A stretch of DNA of 64,000 nt from JALSRD01 sp964476595 (GTDB taxonomy: Bacteria; Desulfobacterota; Desulfobacteria; Desulfobacterales; JALSRD01). A program made the translations under genes and the position numbers. The notes under the pieces were generated by a model. It worked only from the letters and a program-made list of their open reading frames with translations. It had not been told where the DNA came from and made no database searches. Shown here piece by piece: positions 43,507 to 52,013 of this stretch. Each line of letters begins with the position of its first letter. The stretch's first letter is position 1. The DNA lies in contig CAYZCL010000041.1 in NCBI GenBank assembly GCA_964476595.1, forward strand, positions 12,464-76,463, in the 5' to 3' direction.

Positions 43507-44310
43507 TCAGGGTTTCGCACGATGGCTGTCCGCCGCCACGGATCTTTTCGACACCGCCGTGTCCGGAGATTTGTCCGTCTCCATCAGCGGGCGGTCGCTG
43601 AGGATGATTTCCACGCGGCGGTTGGACTGGCGTCCCTGCCAGGTGGCGTTGGATTTGACCGGCCGGTATTCACCGAATCCCATGGTGGCGATGCGCCGGG
43701 GATCGAAGCCGGCGTCTTTGATGAACAGTTCGGCCACGGATGCCGCGCGTGCGATGGAGAGGTAGAGGTTGGAATGGAAGGGCCCTCCGACGATGGGCAC
43801 GTTGTCGGTGTGCCCGGCGATGATGATTTCGCCTTTGGCTTTTTTCAGAACCCTTGCAATCTTGATGAGCAGCGGCCGGGTAGATGGTCGGATCTCGGCC
43901 TTGCCGGAGTCGAACGTCGTCTCGCCCATCAGGCGGATGATGATCTCACCGTTTTCGTCGGTCACACTGATGAGTCCCTTGATGTCCTCGGGGAAGAGGG
44001 ACTCGATTTCCTCGATCAGCTTTTTCTTGGCCGCCTCGGCCTCGATGTCCTTGGTCAGGTTCAGCTGCCGGTCGAAATCGCGCGCGATGATGCGTTCCCC
44101 CCGGGGCGAATCCCAGGCCTGGGTCTTGCGCTGGATCCCGAAAGCCTCCTTGAGGGAACCGGCGACTTCCTTGTACTTCTGGCGATCCATCTCTGAAAAG
44201 GACAGCAACAGCACGAAGAAGCACAGCAGCAGGCTCATCAGGTCGCCGAATGTGACGACCCAGGCCGGTGCACCCGCCTCCTCCTGTTTGATGGCTTGAG
44301 GTTCACCCAT
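43507..44310 (-). CDS. motB: MotB flagellar stator protein (main stator)
   Basis: 267 residues. Channel helix with Asp23 in VVTFGDLMSLLLCFFVLLLS, short plug region, and a C-terminal OmpA peptidoglycan-binding domain (about 130-235: IIIAGHTDNVPIVGG, YLSIARAASVAELFI, NRRVEIIL). The channel sequence is of the PomB/MotB type that cannot by eye be assigned to H+ or Na+. Six nt downstream of motA. The C-terminal tail after the OmpA domain is polar. Confidence 0.94.
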   Translation of the reverse strand: MGEPQAIKQEEAGAPAWVVTFGDLMSLLLCFFVLLLSFSEMDRQKYKEVAGSLKEAFGIQRKTQAWDSPRGERIIARDFDRQLNLTKDIEAEAAKKKLIEEIESLFPEDIKGLISVTDENGEIIIRLMGETTFDSGKAEIRPSTRPLLIKIARVLKKAKGEIIIAGHTDNVPIVGGPFHSNLYLSIARAASVAELFIKDAGFDPRRIATMGFGEYRPVKSNATWQGRQSNRRVEIILSDRPLMETDKSPDTAVSKRSVAADSHRAKP

Positions 44311-44316
44311 TTTACT

Positions 44317-45096
44317 TTACTTCTTCTTTGCGCCCTTTTCCGCGTTCTTGCCGTTGCGGCTCTTGGGGGACAGATAGATCTTGAGAGATTCTTCCAGCAC
44401 CATGGCCGAGACTCCTTTGGCGATCCCCACGGCGGCCTCGCGAATGATGCGCTTGTTGACCAATTCCTCCTGGCTGCGCAGCGCCAGCTTGTCGGCCAGC
44501 GGCATGCAGATAAAGTTGGCCGCCAGCGCACCGTAAAGCGTGGTCAGCAAGGCCACCGCCATGGCCGGACCGATGCTGCTGGGGTTATCCATGCTCGCCA
44601 GCATCTGCACCAGACCGATGAGCGTGCCGATCATGCCGAAGGCCGGCGCGGAGTCGCCCATGCCCTTGAAGACGCCCTGTCCGGTGGCGTGACGCTGGAG
44701 CATGATTTCGATGTCCTTGTTGAGCATGTCCTCGATGAGCCCCTGGTCGAGCCCGTCGGAGAGATAGCGCAGGGCCTTGGCTGCGAAGGCATCCTTGGGT
44801 TTCTTGCTCTCCAGCGCGATGAGCCCCTCGTTTTTGGCGATCTTGGCATAGGAGATCATCTCATCGATGACTTTTTCGGGCGGGTCCAGCTTGGCCATGA
44901 AGGCCTTCATGGCGACCTTGATGGAATTGATCACGTCCCCCATGGAAAACTTGATGAAGGATACGGCCAGCGTGCCGCCAAACACGATCAGCATCCCGGG
45001 AATATTCAGAAAAATCTTGGCACTGCCGCCCATGATAATGGCCGACAGGACCAATCCAGATCCTCCTACCAGCCCGATGATTGTCGCCAGATCCAT
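44317..45096 (-). CDS. motA: MotA/PomA flagellar stator protein (main stator)
   Basis: 259 residues. Four membrane segments (about 3-20, 29-46, 147-170, 180-200) and the large cytoplasmic loop that contacts FliG, with the charged LDPPEKVIDEMISYAKIAKN. Stator motifs APAFGMIGTLIGLVQML and AVALLTTLYGALAANFICMP keep the conserved prolines. Basic C-terminus (GKNAEKGAKKK). Start ATG 45096 with AGAGGA upstream. Sigma-28 promoter about 135 nt upstream. Confidence 0.95.
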   Translation of the reverse strand: MDLATIIGLVGGSGLVLSAIIMGGSAKIFLNIPGMLIVFGGTLAVSFIKFSMGDVINSIKVAMKAFMAKLDPPEKVIDEMISYAKIAKNEGLIALESKKPKDAFAAKALRYLSDGLDQGLIEDMLNKDIEIMLQRHATGQGVFKGMGDSAPAFGMIGTLIGLVQMLASMDNPSSIGPAMAVALLTTLYGALAANFICMPLADKLALRSQEELVNKRIIREAAVGIAKGVSAMVLEESLKIYLSPKSRNGKNAEKGAKKK

Positions 45097-45230
45097 GCTG
45101 TCCTCTTCAACATACCGATTTGCTTGGAGCCTTCCGCCGCCCGTGCCGCCACACGACCTGCGCGGGTCACCCGGCGGGTACCATGGGCATCACGCACCCC
45201 ACGGCGGAGGTCCAAATTTTTCTATCTGGA

Positions 45231-45257
45231 TTATCGGCAGAAGGGTGGGAAGCTTTA
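45231..45257 (-). promoter_or_regulatory. Sigma-28 promoter of motA-motB
   Basis: Minus strand TAAAGCTT-N11-GCCGATAA: perfect -10 and spacing, a single -35 mismatch. Predicted start about 45224, leader about 128 nt. Confidence 0.85.
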
Positions 45258-45449
45258 ACCCCCGATGGGAGGCAATCGCCGGAATCTGCAGCCATTGTTC
45301 GTCCCGGCGGTCCCGGCTCCGAACACGGCGGGGCCTGCTGCGGCCGGACGATGGGCAGCGGAGGAAAAAAGGGCGGTGGACACCGTTCAACGGTCGCCGG
45401 CCGGGACCGTTTCGGCCGCTCCGGTACCGTAGATCAGCAGTTGTGGCGT

Positions 45450-45812
45450 TCAGGCGGACAGGTCCAGCGGGACGTAACCGGGAGGTACCTGGCGCAGCAA
45501 TTTGCCGTGGCGGTCGTAAACCTTGACCGTCAGCTGACCGTCTTTAAAATCGAACTTGCGCTCCTCGATTTCCACCTCGGCACCTTCGGCTTCCATGCCG
45601 CGGCCGTCGCTCATGCCGTGGCCCTGATCCCGTACCCGCTCGCTTTCCGGGCTGTGGGACACCCTGGCCGGCGGCGGGGTGATCTGCTGCATGGCCTGGG
45701 AGGCGTCCCCGTCGGAGATCACCGCTGGCGGCGTGGACAGCTTCTGCCGCTCCGAACCCGTAAAAGCGGGGGCCTCGATTCCCCGGACAATGGATCCGAT
45801 GAAACTGCTCAT
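45450..45812 (-). CDS. FlaG-like small flagellar protein
   Basis: 120 residues. A polar, disordered N-terminal two thirds and a C-terminal beta unit FDFKDGQLTVKVYDRHGKLL followed by RQVPPGY, the pattern (VKVxDxxGxxIRQVP) that ends FlaG/YvyC proteins, which affect filament length. The N-terminus MSSFIGSIVRGIEA is unlike typical FlaG. No strong promoter, though ATGCACGATTCTTGC about 85 nt upstream is one base from a sigma-54 element. Medium confidence in the family name. Confidence 0.6.
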   Translation of the reverse strand: MSSFIGSIVRGIEAPAFTGSERQKLSTPPAVISDGDASQAMQQITPPPARVSHSPESERVRDQGHGMSDGRGMEAEGAEVEIEERKFDFKDGQLTVKVYDRHGKLLRQVPPGYVPLDLSA

Positions 45813-46359
45813 GGTGTTGTCTCCATAGGTCTTTCAGAAACAGGTTGTGTCTTTCGGCGTCCTACCCCTTTCACGGTATGCAAGAATCGTGCATTTACCA
45901 ACCCTCCCCCCTGCCCGCGCCGTATTGCCCGCCGGAAGCGGTCCGGTAGCCTTTCCCGGGGAAAGCGCTTTGCGGCCATTACGCTGCAGAGTCGCAAATA
46001 TTGTAATACGAACGACAAAAATCGCCGTCGAAGGGCTTTACCTCCGGGCGGCGGTGGGCTATAGTGTATCCTGAATCGACTTCCGGGGGATCCAGGTGAA
46101 AATCGACACCCGCTACCCACTCATTGCCCGAGACAGCGCCCGGCAAAAGTCGGCATCCGTTCCGACGGGACGGTTGCTCACGTCCGCCGGCCCGGCGGCA
46201 GCGGCCGGTCGGCCCGCAGCGCCCCCCTGCGGCCGATGGCGCCCAACCGCTGGAAAGTCTTACGGTCCAGGGGGCCACGCGGCGGGCGCGGCCGACGTTC
46301 CCTTCAAGGGGCGACGGGTGGACGTGTACGCCTGATTCCAGCCCCCCTTGCCCGCCCTC
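45813..46359. other. Mostly gene-free 550-nt interval between flaG-like gene and MCP remnant
   Basis: Contains a candidate sigma-70 promoter on the plus strand (TTTACC at about 46040, 17-nt spacer, TATAGT) and one small possible gene listed separately. On the minus strand ATGCACGATTCTTGCAT at about 45890-45906 lies upstream of the flaG-like gene. No other structure recognised. Confidence 0.4.
46096..46335 (+). CDS. Possible small protein of unknown function
   Basis: 79 residues from GTG 46096 with GGGGGA six nt upstream and a plausible sigma-70 promoter about 30-55 nt upstream. Composition is Ala/Pro/Gly/Arg-rich in the middle, KIDTRYPLIARDSARQ at the start and GRRVDVYA at the end. No family recognised. 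In GC-rich DNA such frames occur by chance, so this is tentative. Confidence 0.3.
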   Translation: MKIDTRYPLIARDSARQKSASVPTGRLLTSAGPAAAAGRPAAPPCGRWRPTAGKSYGPGGHAAGAADVPFKGRRVDVYA

Positions 46360-47126
46360 CTAAAAGTCCCTGAAGTCGTCTTCCGTCGGCGGAATCGCCT
46401 GTTCGGGCGAGAGACGTTCATCGGCGCCAGCGGCACCCGGAGGGACTACCGGCGCCTGCACCGCAGTCCCTTCCGCGGAAGCGTTCCGCGGGTTCTGGCG
46501 CCGCCCGGCCCCTTGGCCCACCAGGAGCTGGAGTTCGTTCACGAACAAACGCATCTGCTCGGTCTGGTCGTCGAGCTGCTCGGAGGCCGAGGCGAACGCT
46601 TCCGCCGGAGCCGCGTTCTGCGGGATGGCTTGATCCATTTCCGCCGCCGCAGACGATATCTGCTCGGTCCCTTGGGCCTGTCTCCCGGAGGCTGCCGCGA
46701 TTTCGCCTACCAGCTTTGCCCACCTTGTGGGCACTCTTGGTGACCCAGGCAAAAACCTGGTTGGTCGCGGCCGCAAGATCGGCTCCTTGGCGGATCTTGC
46801 CGGTGGCGACTTCGATCAGGGCGGTGGTCCTACGCTGTGCGCCGGGGTCAGGCCCTTTTAAGAACGCTCACAGCGGTCTGGACCTGACTGCGGATAAAAT
46901 CCCTTTTTTCGGACCAGCGGTTCAAGGCGAAAGGATTTCTGCCCTCGACGGCCGTCCTCTCGTAGCCGTGCAACGGTACCGTCGCCAGCTTCTCGATGCG
47001 GGATACGACCATTTTGCCCGTCTGGCGGATCTGCCACACGGCCACCGCTCCCATGGCGACGGCCCTCACCACCACCAGCAACAGGCCCACTATCAGGGTG
47101 ATTCTGACATTCAGTTTCATCCCCAC
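46360..47126 (-). pseudogene. Decayed methyl-accepting chemotaxis protein
   Basis: An N-terminal fragment (47126-46848: MGMKLNVRITLIVGLLLVVV, one membrane segment and the start of a periplasmic sensor) ends at a stop after QVQTAVSVLKRA. It is followed in another frame by the distal receptor hairpin (RTTALIEVATGKIRQGADLA, AATNQVFAWVTKSAHKVG) and, after a further frameshift near 46720, by LVGEIAAASGRQAQGTEQIS and EQLDDQTEQMRLFVNELQLL. Most of the ligand-binding domain, the HAMP and half of the signalling hairpin including the CheA/CheW tip are missing. This is a remnant of a full chemoreceptor, not functional as such. Confidence 0.75.
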
Positions 47127-47270
47127 ACCCTCTCGGGGTGTGAATGAAGACCTCCTGATTCAGATATCGGCAACCGCGTTGAAATCTTGAAAAGAAAAAA
47201 GCCCGCACACCGGGGGCGTGAAGGGTTGCGGGCGCCGACGGCCGGGCGGGGCTTTATCCGGAAGGAGACG

Positions 47271-47633
47271 TCACCACAGACGGATCAGGCGCACGCCGTC
47301 GACCAGTGCGCCGCGCACCTTTTCCATGTGGCGCAGGGCGGCGATCTGCCGCTCCACATCGGCCGGTTTCATCTCCAGGCGCCGACAGAGTTCATCCAGA
47401 GGCAGGCCGCCGGACTCGGCCAGCAGGCGAAGGATCCGCCGCTGGATCTCGGTCAGTTCGGACGCACCGGCCCCGCTTCCCGCCATGGTCTTGGCGCTGT
47501 GCACCGCCCACGGGTCGCAGGTTCTGGCCGGCGAGAGGGTGTCCATGTAACAGTCCTCGCACAGGGTCTGGCCCAAGTGGACATGTGACTCGGCCTCGGG
47601 GATCTCGGCCTGGCATCGATCGCAATGCAGCAT
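47271..47633 (-). CDS. Zinc-ribbon/winged-helix small regulatory protein
   Basis: 120 residues; ATG 47633 with AGGAGGTG upstream. An N-terminal treble-clef-like Cys cluster (CDRCQAEIPEAE and LCEDCYMD) followed by the conserved CDPWAVHSAK stretch and a C-terminal winged-helix segment (LTEIQRRILRLLAESGGLPL, DELCRRLEMKPADVERQIA). Proteins of this layout are common in sulfate-reducing Desulfobacterota and are presumed DNA-binding; the target is unknown. Confidence 0.72.
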   Translation of the reverse strand: MLHCDRCQAEIPEAESHVHLGQTLCEDCYMDTLSPARTCDPWAVHSAKTMAGSGAGASELTEIQRRILRLLAESGGLPLDELCRRLEMKPADVERQIAALRHMEKVRGALVDGVRLIRLW

Positions 47634-47915
47634 GGCAACAGCACCTCCTTTCATGGACAACCTGCTTTTTTATTTTGAAATAATCAGCTGCGGGCCGCCT
47701 GTCAACTCGACCTTGCAGCGGGGCCGCCCATCTGTTAGTTTGCGGCAAACATACGGTGGCCCCGGCTCATCCGGACGACGGCCATCATCCACCGACGCCC
47801 CCGTCCGCGTGCGCCGCCGAAACCGTGACCTGCCCCGACGTGCCGAAGTTTCCGCGCCTCGACGGTTTCGAGGCGTCACCGTATCTGCGAAGCGGGACAC
47901 TCAGGAGGGAAACCG

Positions 47916-49121
47916 ATGCCGTACAACCTGGACATTGCCACGCCACGCAGTGAGCTTGCGGCACGCATCCGCCGTTTTCAGGCACGCCTGCAGCGTCTCG
48001 GGATGGACGGCGCCCTGATGCTACAGAACAGCGACCTGTTCTATTTCGCCGACACCGTTCAGCAGTGCCATCTCTACATACCGGCCGAGGGGGAAGCGTT
48101 TCTCATGGCCCACCGTCATGCGCAACGCGCCCGGCACGAAAGCGGTCTCGAACAGGTGGCGGTCATCGCGTCGTCACGGGAGGTGCCGAAGCGGCTCCGG
48201 GAGCGGGGCTGCTTCCCGCACGCCCGCCTGGGCCTGGAGCTGGACGTGCTGCCGGCCGCCCGTTACCTGGCGTTGCGCCGCCTCTTCGAGGGGGTCGAGA
48301 TCGTCGACGTCTCCCACGCCATCCGGCTGACACGCATGGTGAAATCGGCCTTCGAACTGGAACGCATCGGACACGCGGCCCGCCTGGCCGACAAGCTGGC
48401 GGCGCAGGTCCCCGGCCTGCTGCGCCCGGGCATGACCGAGATCGAACTGGCTGGCCGCCTGGAAGCCGAGGCCCGCCGCTTGGGTCACCAAGGCATCGTG
48501 CGCATGCGGCTCTGGGGGGCGGAAATCTTCTACGGGCACCTGATGGCCGGCCCCGCCGCGGCCGTACCCAGCTACCTGTCCTCACCCACCGGCGGCATGG
48601 GCCCCGGGCGGGCCGTGGCCCAGGGAGCCGGTTTCCGGCCCATCGGCCGCCACGAGCCCATCCTGGTGGACTACGCCTTCGGCTACCAGGGTTACCTGGC
48701 GGATCACACCCGCATCTACTGCCTGGGCGAACCGGCCGAAGACCTGCTGCGGGCCCACGCGGCCATGCTCGGCCTCCAGGAATCCCTGAAAGAGGAAGTC
48801 AGGCCCGGCCGGACCGCCGGACAGGTCTACGAACAGGCCTGCGCGCTGGCGGCCGAAGCCGGCTACGACGAGTATTTCATGGGTGTGGACGGGGCGCGCG
48901 TGCCCTTCGTGGGCCACGGCGTGGGGATCGAACTCGACGAGTACCCGTTCCTGGCCCGGGGCCGGGACACGCTGCTCGAAGAAAACATGGTGGTCGCCCT
49001 GGAACCCAAACTGGTGTTTCCGGGAAGGGGGGTGGTGGGAATCGAGAACACCCACGTGGTCACGGCCGCGGGTCTCAGGCAGCTCACGTGCGCCGCGCAG
49101 GACGTGGTCGTGGTGGAATAA
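47916..49121 (+). CDS. M24-family metallopeptidase (Xaa-Pro aminopeptidase type)
   Basis: 401 residues. N-terminal creatinase-like domain (about 10-145) and C-terminal pita-bread metallopeptidase. The metal ligands of the family are visible: Asp in LVDYAFGYQG, Asp in LADHTRIYC, His in FVGHGVGIELDE, Glu in VALEPKLVF and Glu in GIENTHVV. ATG 47916 has CAGGAGGG upstream. Cytoplasmic; releases N-terminal residues preceding proline. No operon partner. Confidence 0.93.
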   Translation: MPYNLDIATPRSELAARIRRFQARLQRLGMDGALMLQNSDLFYFADTVQQCHLYIPAEGEAFLMAHRHAQRARHESGLEQVAVIASSREVPKRLRERGCFPHARLGLELDVLPAARYLALRRLFEGVEIVDVSHAIRLTRMVKSAFELERIGHAARLADKLAAQVPGLLRPGMTEIELAGRLEAEARRLGHQGIVRMRLWGAEIFYGHLMAGPAAAVPSYLSSPTGGMGPGRAVAQGAGFRPIGRHEPILVDYAFGYQGYLADHTRIYCLGEPAEDLLRAHAAMLGLQESLKEEVRPGRTAGQVYEQACALAAEAGYDEYFMGVDGARVPFVGHGVGIELDEYPFLARGRDTLLEENMVVALEPKLVFPGRGVVGIENTHVVTAAGLRQLTCAAQDVVVVE

Positions 49122-49152
49122 AAAAGGGGAAACCGGCACCCGGCTTCCCCCC
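49121..49152 (-). terminator. Intrinsic terminator of rplM-rpsI
   Basis: GGGGAA-CCGG (49126-49136, one bulge) pairs with CCGG-TTCCCC (49140-49150). On the minus strand it is followed by TTTTTT. It directly abuts the M24 peptidase stop codon and may serve both strands. Confidence 0.7.
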
Positions 49153-49177
49153 AAAAGTCGTGCAATAAAAAAACGGA

Positions 49178-49573
49178 TCAGCGCTTGGAGAACTGGAACC
49201 GCGCGCGGGCGCCTTTCTGGCCGTATTTCTTGCGCTCCTTGACCCGCGGGTCGCGGCGAATGAAGCCCGCCTTCTTCAAGGCGGTGCGCAGATCGGGGTT
49301 GGCTTTCACCAGGGCCCGCGAGATGCCGTGCCGAATGGCCCCGGCCTGGCCGAAATAGCCGCCGCCCTTGACGTAGACGCGCACGTCGAAGCTCTCCAGG
49401 GTGTTGGTCAGGGCCAGGGGCTGTTTGAGCAGTTGCTTGGCGCTCTCGACCTTGAAATAGTCGTCCAGTTCCCGGTCATTGACGGTGATGTTGCCGCTGC
49501 CCGGCATCAGCCAGGTGCGGGCCGTCACCGTTTTGCGTTTTCCTGTGGCGTAAAAGACGTTTTCCTGTTCCAT
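49178..49573 (-). CDS. rpsI: 30S ribosomal protein S9
   Basis: 131 residues, normal length. YATGKRKTVTARTWLMPGSG at the start and RDPRVKERKKYGQKGARARF with the terminal QFSKR, whose basic tail reaches the P-site tRNA. Second gene of the usual rplM-rpsI pair, 38 nt after rplM. Confidence 0.98.
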   Translation of the reverse strand: MEQENVFYATGKRKTVTARTWLMPGSGNITVNDRELDDYFKVESAKQLLKQPLALTNTLESFDVRVYVKGGGYFGQAGAIRHGISRALVKANPDLRTALKKAGFIRRDPRVKERKKYGQKGARARFQFSKR

Positions 49574-49611
49574 TGATCGAATGTTCCCCGCGTGATTTCT
49601 GCTTGGCGCGT

Positions 49612-50046
49612 TTACAGCGACAGCACCTCTGGATTCTGGGCTTCATGGGGATGCTGGTCCCCTGCGTAGACCTTCAGTTTCTTGTAGAGCCTGCGCCCCA
49701 GCCGGTTCTTGGGCAGCATGCCCTTGACGGCGAAACGGATGATGTCCTCGGGCCGTTTTTCACGCAGCTTCTCGGCGCTGATCTCCTTGAGACCGCCGAT
49801 GTAACCGCTGTGCCGGTAATACGTCTTCTGCTTCCACTTGCGGCCCGTGAGTTTGACCTTCTCGGCATTGATGACGATGATGCTGTCACCGGTATCCACA
49901 TGGGGCGTGAAGAGCGTGCTGTGCTTGCCCCTCAGACGGGCGGCGATCTGGCTGGCCAGCCGGCCCAGAACGGCCCCGTCGGCATCCACCAGGTACCATT
50001 TGCCCGGATTGTCGGATGCTTTGGCGCTGTATGTATATTTTTTCAC
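49612..50046 (-). CDS. rplM: 50S ribosomal protein L13
   Basis: 144 residues from GTG 50046, which has GGGAG 8 nt upstream; a longer frame to 50145 would cross the promoter -10. Motifs KWYLVDADGAVLGRLASQIA, GDSIIVINAEKVKLTGRKWK, KTYYRHSGYIGGLKEI and MLPKNRLGRRLYKKLKVYAG are all L13. First gene of the operon; the ~90-nt leader could carry L13 autoregulation. Confidence 0.98.
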   Translation of the reverse strand: MKKYTYSAKASDNPGKWYLVDADGAVLGRLASQIAARLRGKHSTLFTPHVDTGDSIIVINAEKVKLTGRKWKQKTYYRHSGYIGGLKEISAEKLREKRPEDIIRFAVKGMLPKNRLGRRLYKKLKVYAGDQHPHEAQNPEVLSL

Positions 50047-50144
50047 CTGTCGACTCCCGTAACTTTTTGAAATATCGATCTCTGTGTACTGAAAAAAGCG
50101 GCCCGCAGGCGTTTCGAAAAACACCCGGCCAAAAGAATTTGGCA

Positions 50145-50173
50145 CTATTAAAGGAAATTCGGGCTTGTGTCAA
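50145..50173 (-). promoter_or_regulatory. Sigma-70 promoter of rplM-rpsI
   Basis: Minus strand TTGACA (50168-50173), 17-nt spacer, TAATAG (50145-50150). Predicted start about 50137, 90 nt before the rplM GTG. Confidence 0.6.
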
Positions 50174-50239
50174 GAAAAAAATATGTCTATGCTGCCCGGC
50201 GGTATTCAACGCAACCGCTGACCTTCCGGCGTCGTCATT

Positions 50240-50845
50240 ATGGACCATCTGGAAATCGAAGTCAAATTCTGTGTCGAAAACCCCGACGAGCTGCGCCGCG
50301 CCATTGCCGCCCTGGGCTGCCGCAGCCTCGGCCGCGTTTTCGAGCGCAACCACTGCTACGACGACTCCCGCCGCTCCCTGGAGGCCCGCAAGGCCCTGCT
50401 GCGCCTGCGAAAGGACAAGGCCGTGCGGCTGACCTTCAAGTCCGTGCCCCCCACCGCGGACGCCGATTTCAAGGTGCTGCGCGAGCTGGAAGTAGCCGTC
50501 GACGATTTCGACACCATGGCCGGCATCCTGGAAGCCATCGGGTTCCGGCGCACGCGGGTGTATGAGAAGTGGCGCGAAACCTTTGCCTGCCAACAGGCCC
50601 TGCTGTGCCTGGACGCCCTCCCCATGGGCACTTTCCTGGAAATCGAGGGCCCCCGGCCGGCCATCGAGGACCTCGCCCGCAGGCTGCATCTGCCGTGGCA
50701 AGAGCGCATCCTGGCCAATTACCTGGAAATGTTCGACCATCTCAGAGCCAGTCTCGGGCTGTCTTTCGGCGATCTGACCTTCGACAACTTCAGGGGGGTT
50801 TTGCTGGATCCGGGCTGGCCCCGCGTTTTCGCGGCGGGCGCATGA
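50240..50845 (+). CDS. CYTH-domain protein (class IV adenylate cyclase/triphosphatase type)
   Basis: 201 residues. ExExK signature at the N-terminus (LEIEVKF: Glu5, Glu7, Lys9), then the triphosphate-tunnel basics (ALLRLRKDK, RLTFKS, RELEVAVDD) and the second acidic strand FLEIEGPRPAIEDLA. CyaB-type members act as adenylate cyclases, ThTPase-type members as triphosphatases; substrate cannot be told here. The stop overlaps the next ATG (ATGA), so translation is coupled. Confidence 0.9.
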   Translation: MDHLEIEVKFCVENPDELRRAIAALGCRSLGRVFERNHCYDDSRRSLEARKALLRLRKDKAVRLTFKSVPPTADADFKVLRELEVAVDDFDTMAGILEAIGFRRTRVYEKWRETFACQQALLCLDALPMGTFLEIEGPRPAIEDLARRLHLPWQERILANYLEMFDHLRASLGLSFGDLTFDNFRGVLLDPGWPRVFAAGA

Positions 50846-51648
50846 GCACGGCGTCACCCGACAGCTCCGACGGCGCCCGCCGGGAAGCGACGACCTTCAC
50901 CGCCATGACGCTGAACCTGCGTTTCGGGCGTGCCGACGACGGTCCCAACGGCTGGCAATTTCGAAAAAAGTGCCTCCCGCCGCTGCTGGCGCGCTACGAC
51001 CCGGATTTCATCGCCCTGCAGGAGGTCAACAATTTCCAGCTGGACTTCCTGCGCCGCATCCTGCCGGCACACGCTTTCATCGGGCAGCGCCGGCCGGCAC
51101 CCGCCTTCTGGCAAGACAACATCCTCTTCTACCGCCGCCGGTGGCGCTGCACCCTGCAGCGGCATTTCTTCCTGAGCCCCACGCCGGACGTGCCCAGCCG
51201 TTTTCGTGCCAGCCGCTGGCCACGGCAGTGCACCCTGGGGCTGTTCCGATACCGCGGGCACCGGCTGGCCTGCGTCGACACCCACCTGGATTTCGACCCG
51301 CAGGTGCAGCTGGACAGCGCACGCCTGATCCTGTCGCGGCTCGCGCCGCTGCCGCCGGAGACACCGGTGCTGCTGATGGGGGATTTCAACGCGGACCGCA
51401 GCAGCCCCTGCTATCGCCTGCTGACCGGGACGGGGGAAAAGGAGGGCGGGTTCGAAGATGCCTTCGGCGGCACGTGCCCCGGCACCCACCACGGCTTCAC
51501 CGGCCGCAGTGACGGCCGCGCCATCGACTGGATACTCTACCGGGGAAAACTCGAGGTCCTGCAGGCCCGCGTGGTGCGGGAGCGCTTCGAGGGGCGCTAC
51601 CCCTCGGATCACTTTCCGCTTTTGGCCTGCTTCCGCCCGACCGGCTGA
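50842..51648 (+). CDS. Endonuclease/exonuclease/phosphatase (EEP) family protein
   Basis: 268 residues. EEP active-site strands: MTLNLRFG, FIALQEVNNFQ (catalytic Glu), CVDTHLDFDP, VLLMGDFNADRSSP (metal/catalytic Asp-Asn) and the C-terminal SDHFPLLACF (Asp-His). No signal peptide. Could be a DNA/RNA nuclease or a phosphodiesterase. Coupled to the CYTH gene by 4-nt overlap; its 3' end overlaps the convergent bactofilin gene by 40 nt. Confidence 0.88.
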   Translation: MSTASPDSSDGARREATTFTAMTLNLRFGRADDGPNGWQFRKKCLPPLLARYDPDFIALQEVNNFQLDFLRRILPAHAFIGQRRPAPAFWQDNILFYRRRWRCTLQRHFFLSPTPDVPSRFRASRWPRQCTLGLFRYRGHRLACVDTHLDFDPQVQLDSARLILSRLAPLPPETPVLLMGDFNADRSSPCYRLLTGTGEKEGGFEDAFGGTCPGTHHGFTGRSDGRAIDWILYRGKLEVLQARVVRERFEGRYPSDHFPLLACFRPTG

Positions 51649-52010
51649 CCGGACAACGGCCGGCCGCAACGCACACGGGCATTCAGGTGCGCGCCCTCCT
51701 CCACCACCAGGTCCATGCAGTGGATTTCCCCCCGGCAGCTGCCCGAGGCCAGCACCGCGACCTCCCCGTCGACCTTCACCTTGCCTTGGCAGCGGCCGGC
51801 GATGGTCATCCGCGCGGCCTGGACGTCGGCAATCACCGCCCCGCCGGCCGCAATGGTCACCCGTTCACCGCTGAGGGCTCCCCGCACAGTCCCCTTGATG
51901 ATCAGTTCACCGTCTCCGCTGATGTCGCCCTCCACGGTAAGCCCCTCGTCGATGATGGTGATGTTGTCGGACGGTTTCCTGCCCACGGAAAATCCTCGCA
52001 TGTTTGACAT
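51609..52010 (-). CDS. Bactofilin (polymer-forming cytoskeletal protein)
   Basis: 133 residues. The central bactofilin beta-helix is recognisable by its repeating short strands (TVEGDISGDGELIIKGTVRG, VADVQAARMTIAGRCQGKVK, AVLASGSCRGEIHCMDLVVE) flanked by disordered basic ends. Cytosolic scaffold often linked to cell shape, chemoreceptor or motility complexes. Starts 3 nt after the SAM hydrolase-like gene; 40 nt 3' overlap with the convergent EEP gene. Confidence 0.93.
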   Translation of the reverse strand: MSNMRGFSVGRKPSDNITIIDEGLTVEGDISGDGELIIKGTVRGALSGERVTIAAGGAVIADVQAARMTIAGRCQGKVKVDGEVAVLASGSCRGEIHCMDLVVEEGAHLNARVRCGRPLSGQPVGRKQAKSGK

Positions 52011-52013
52011 TTT

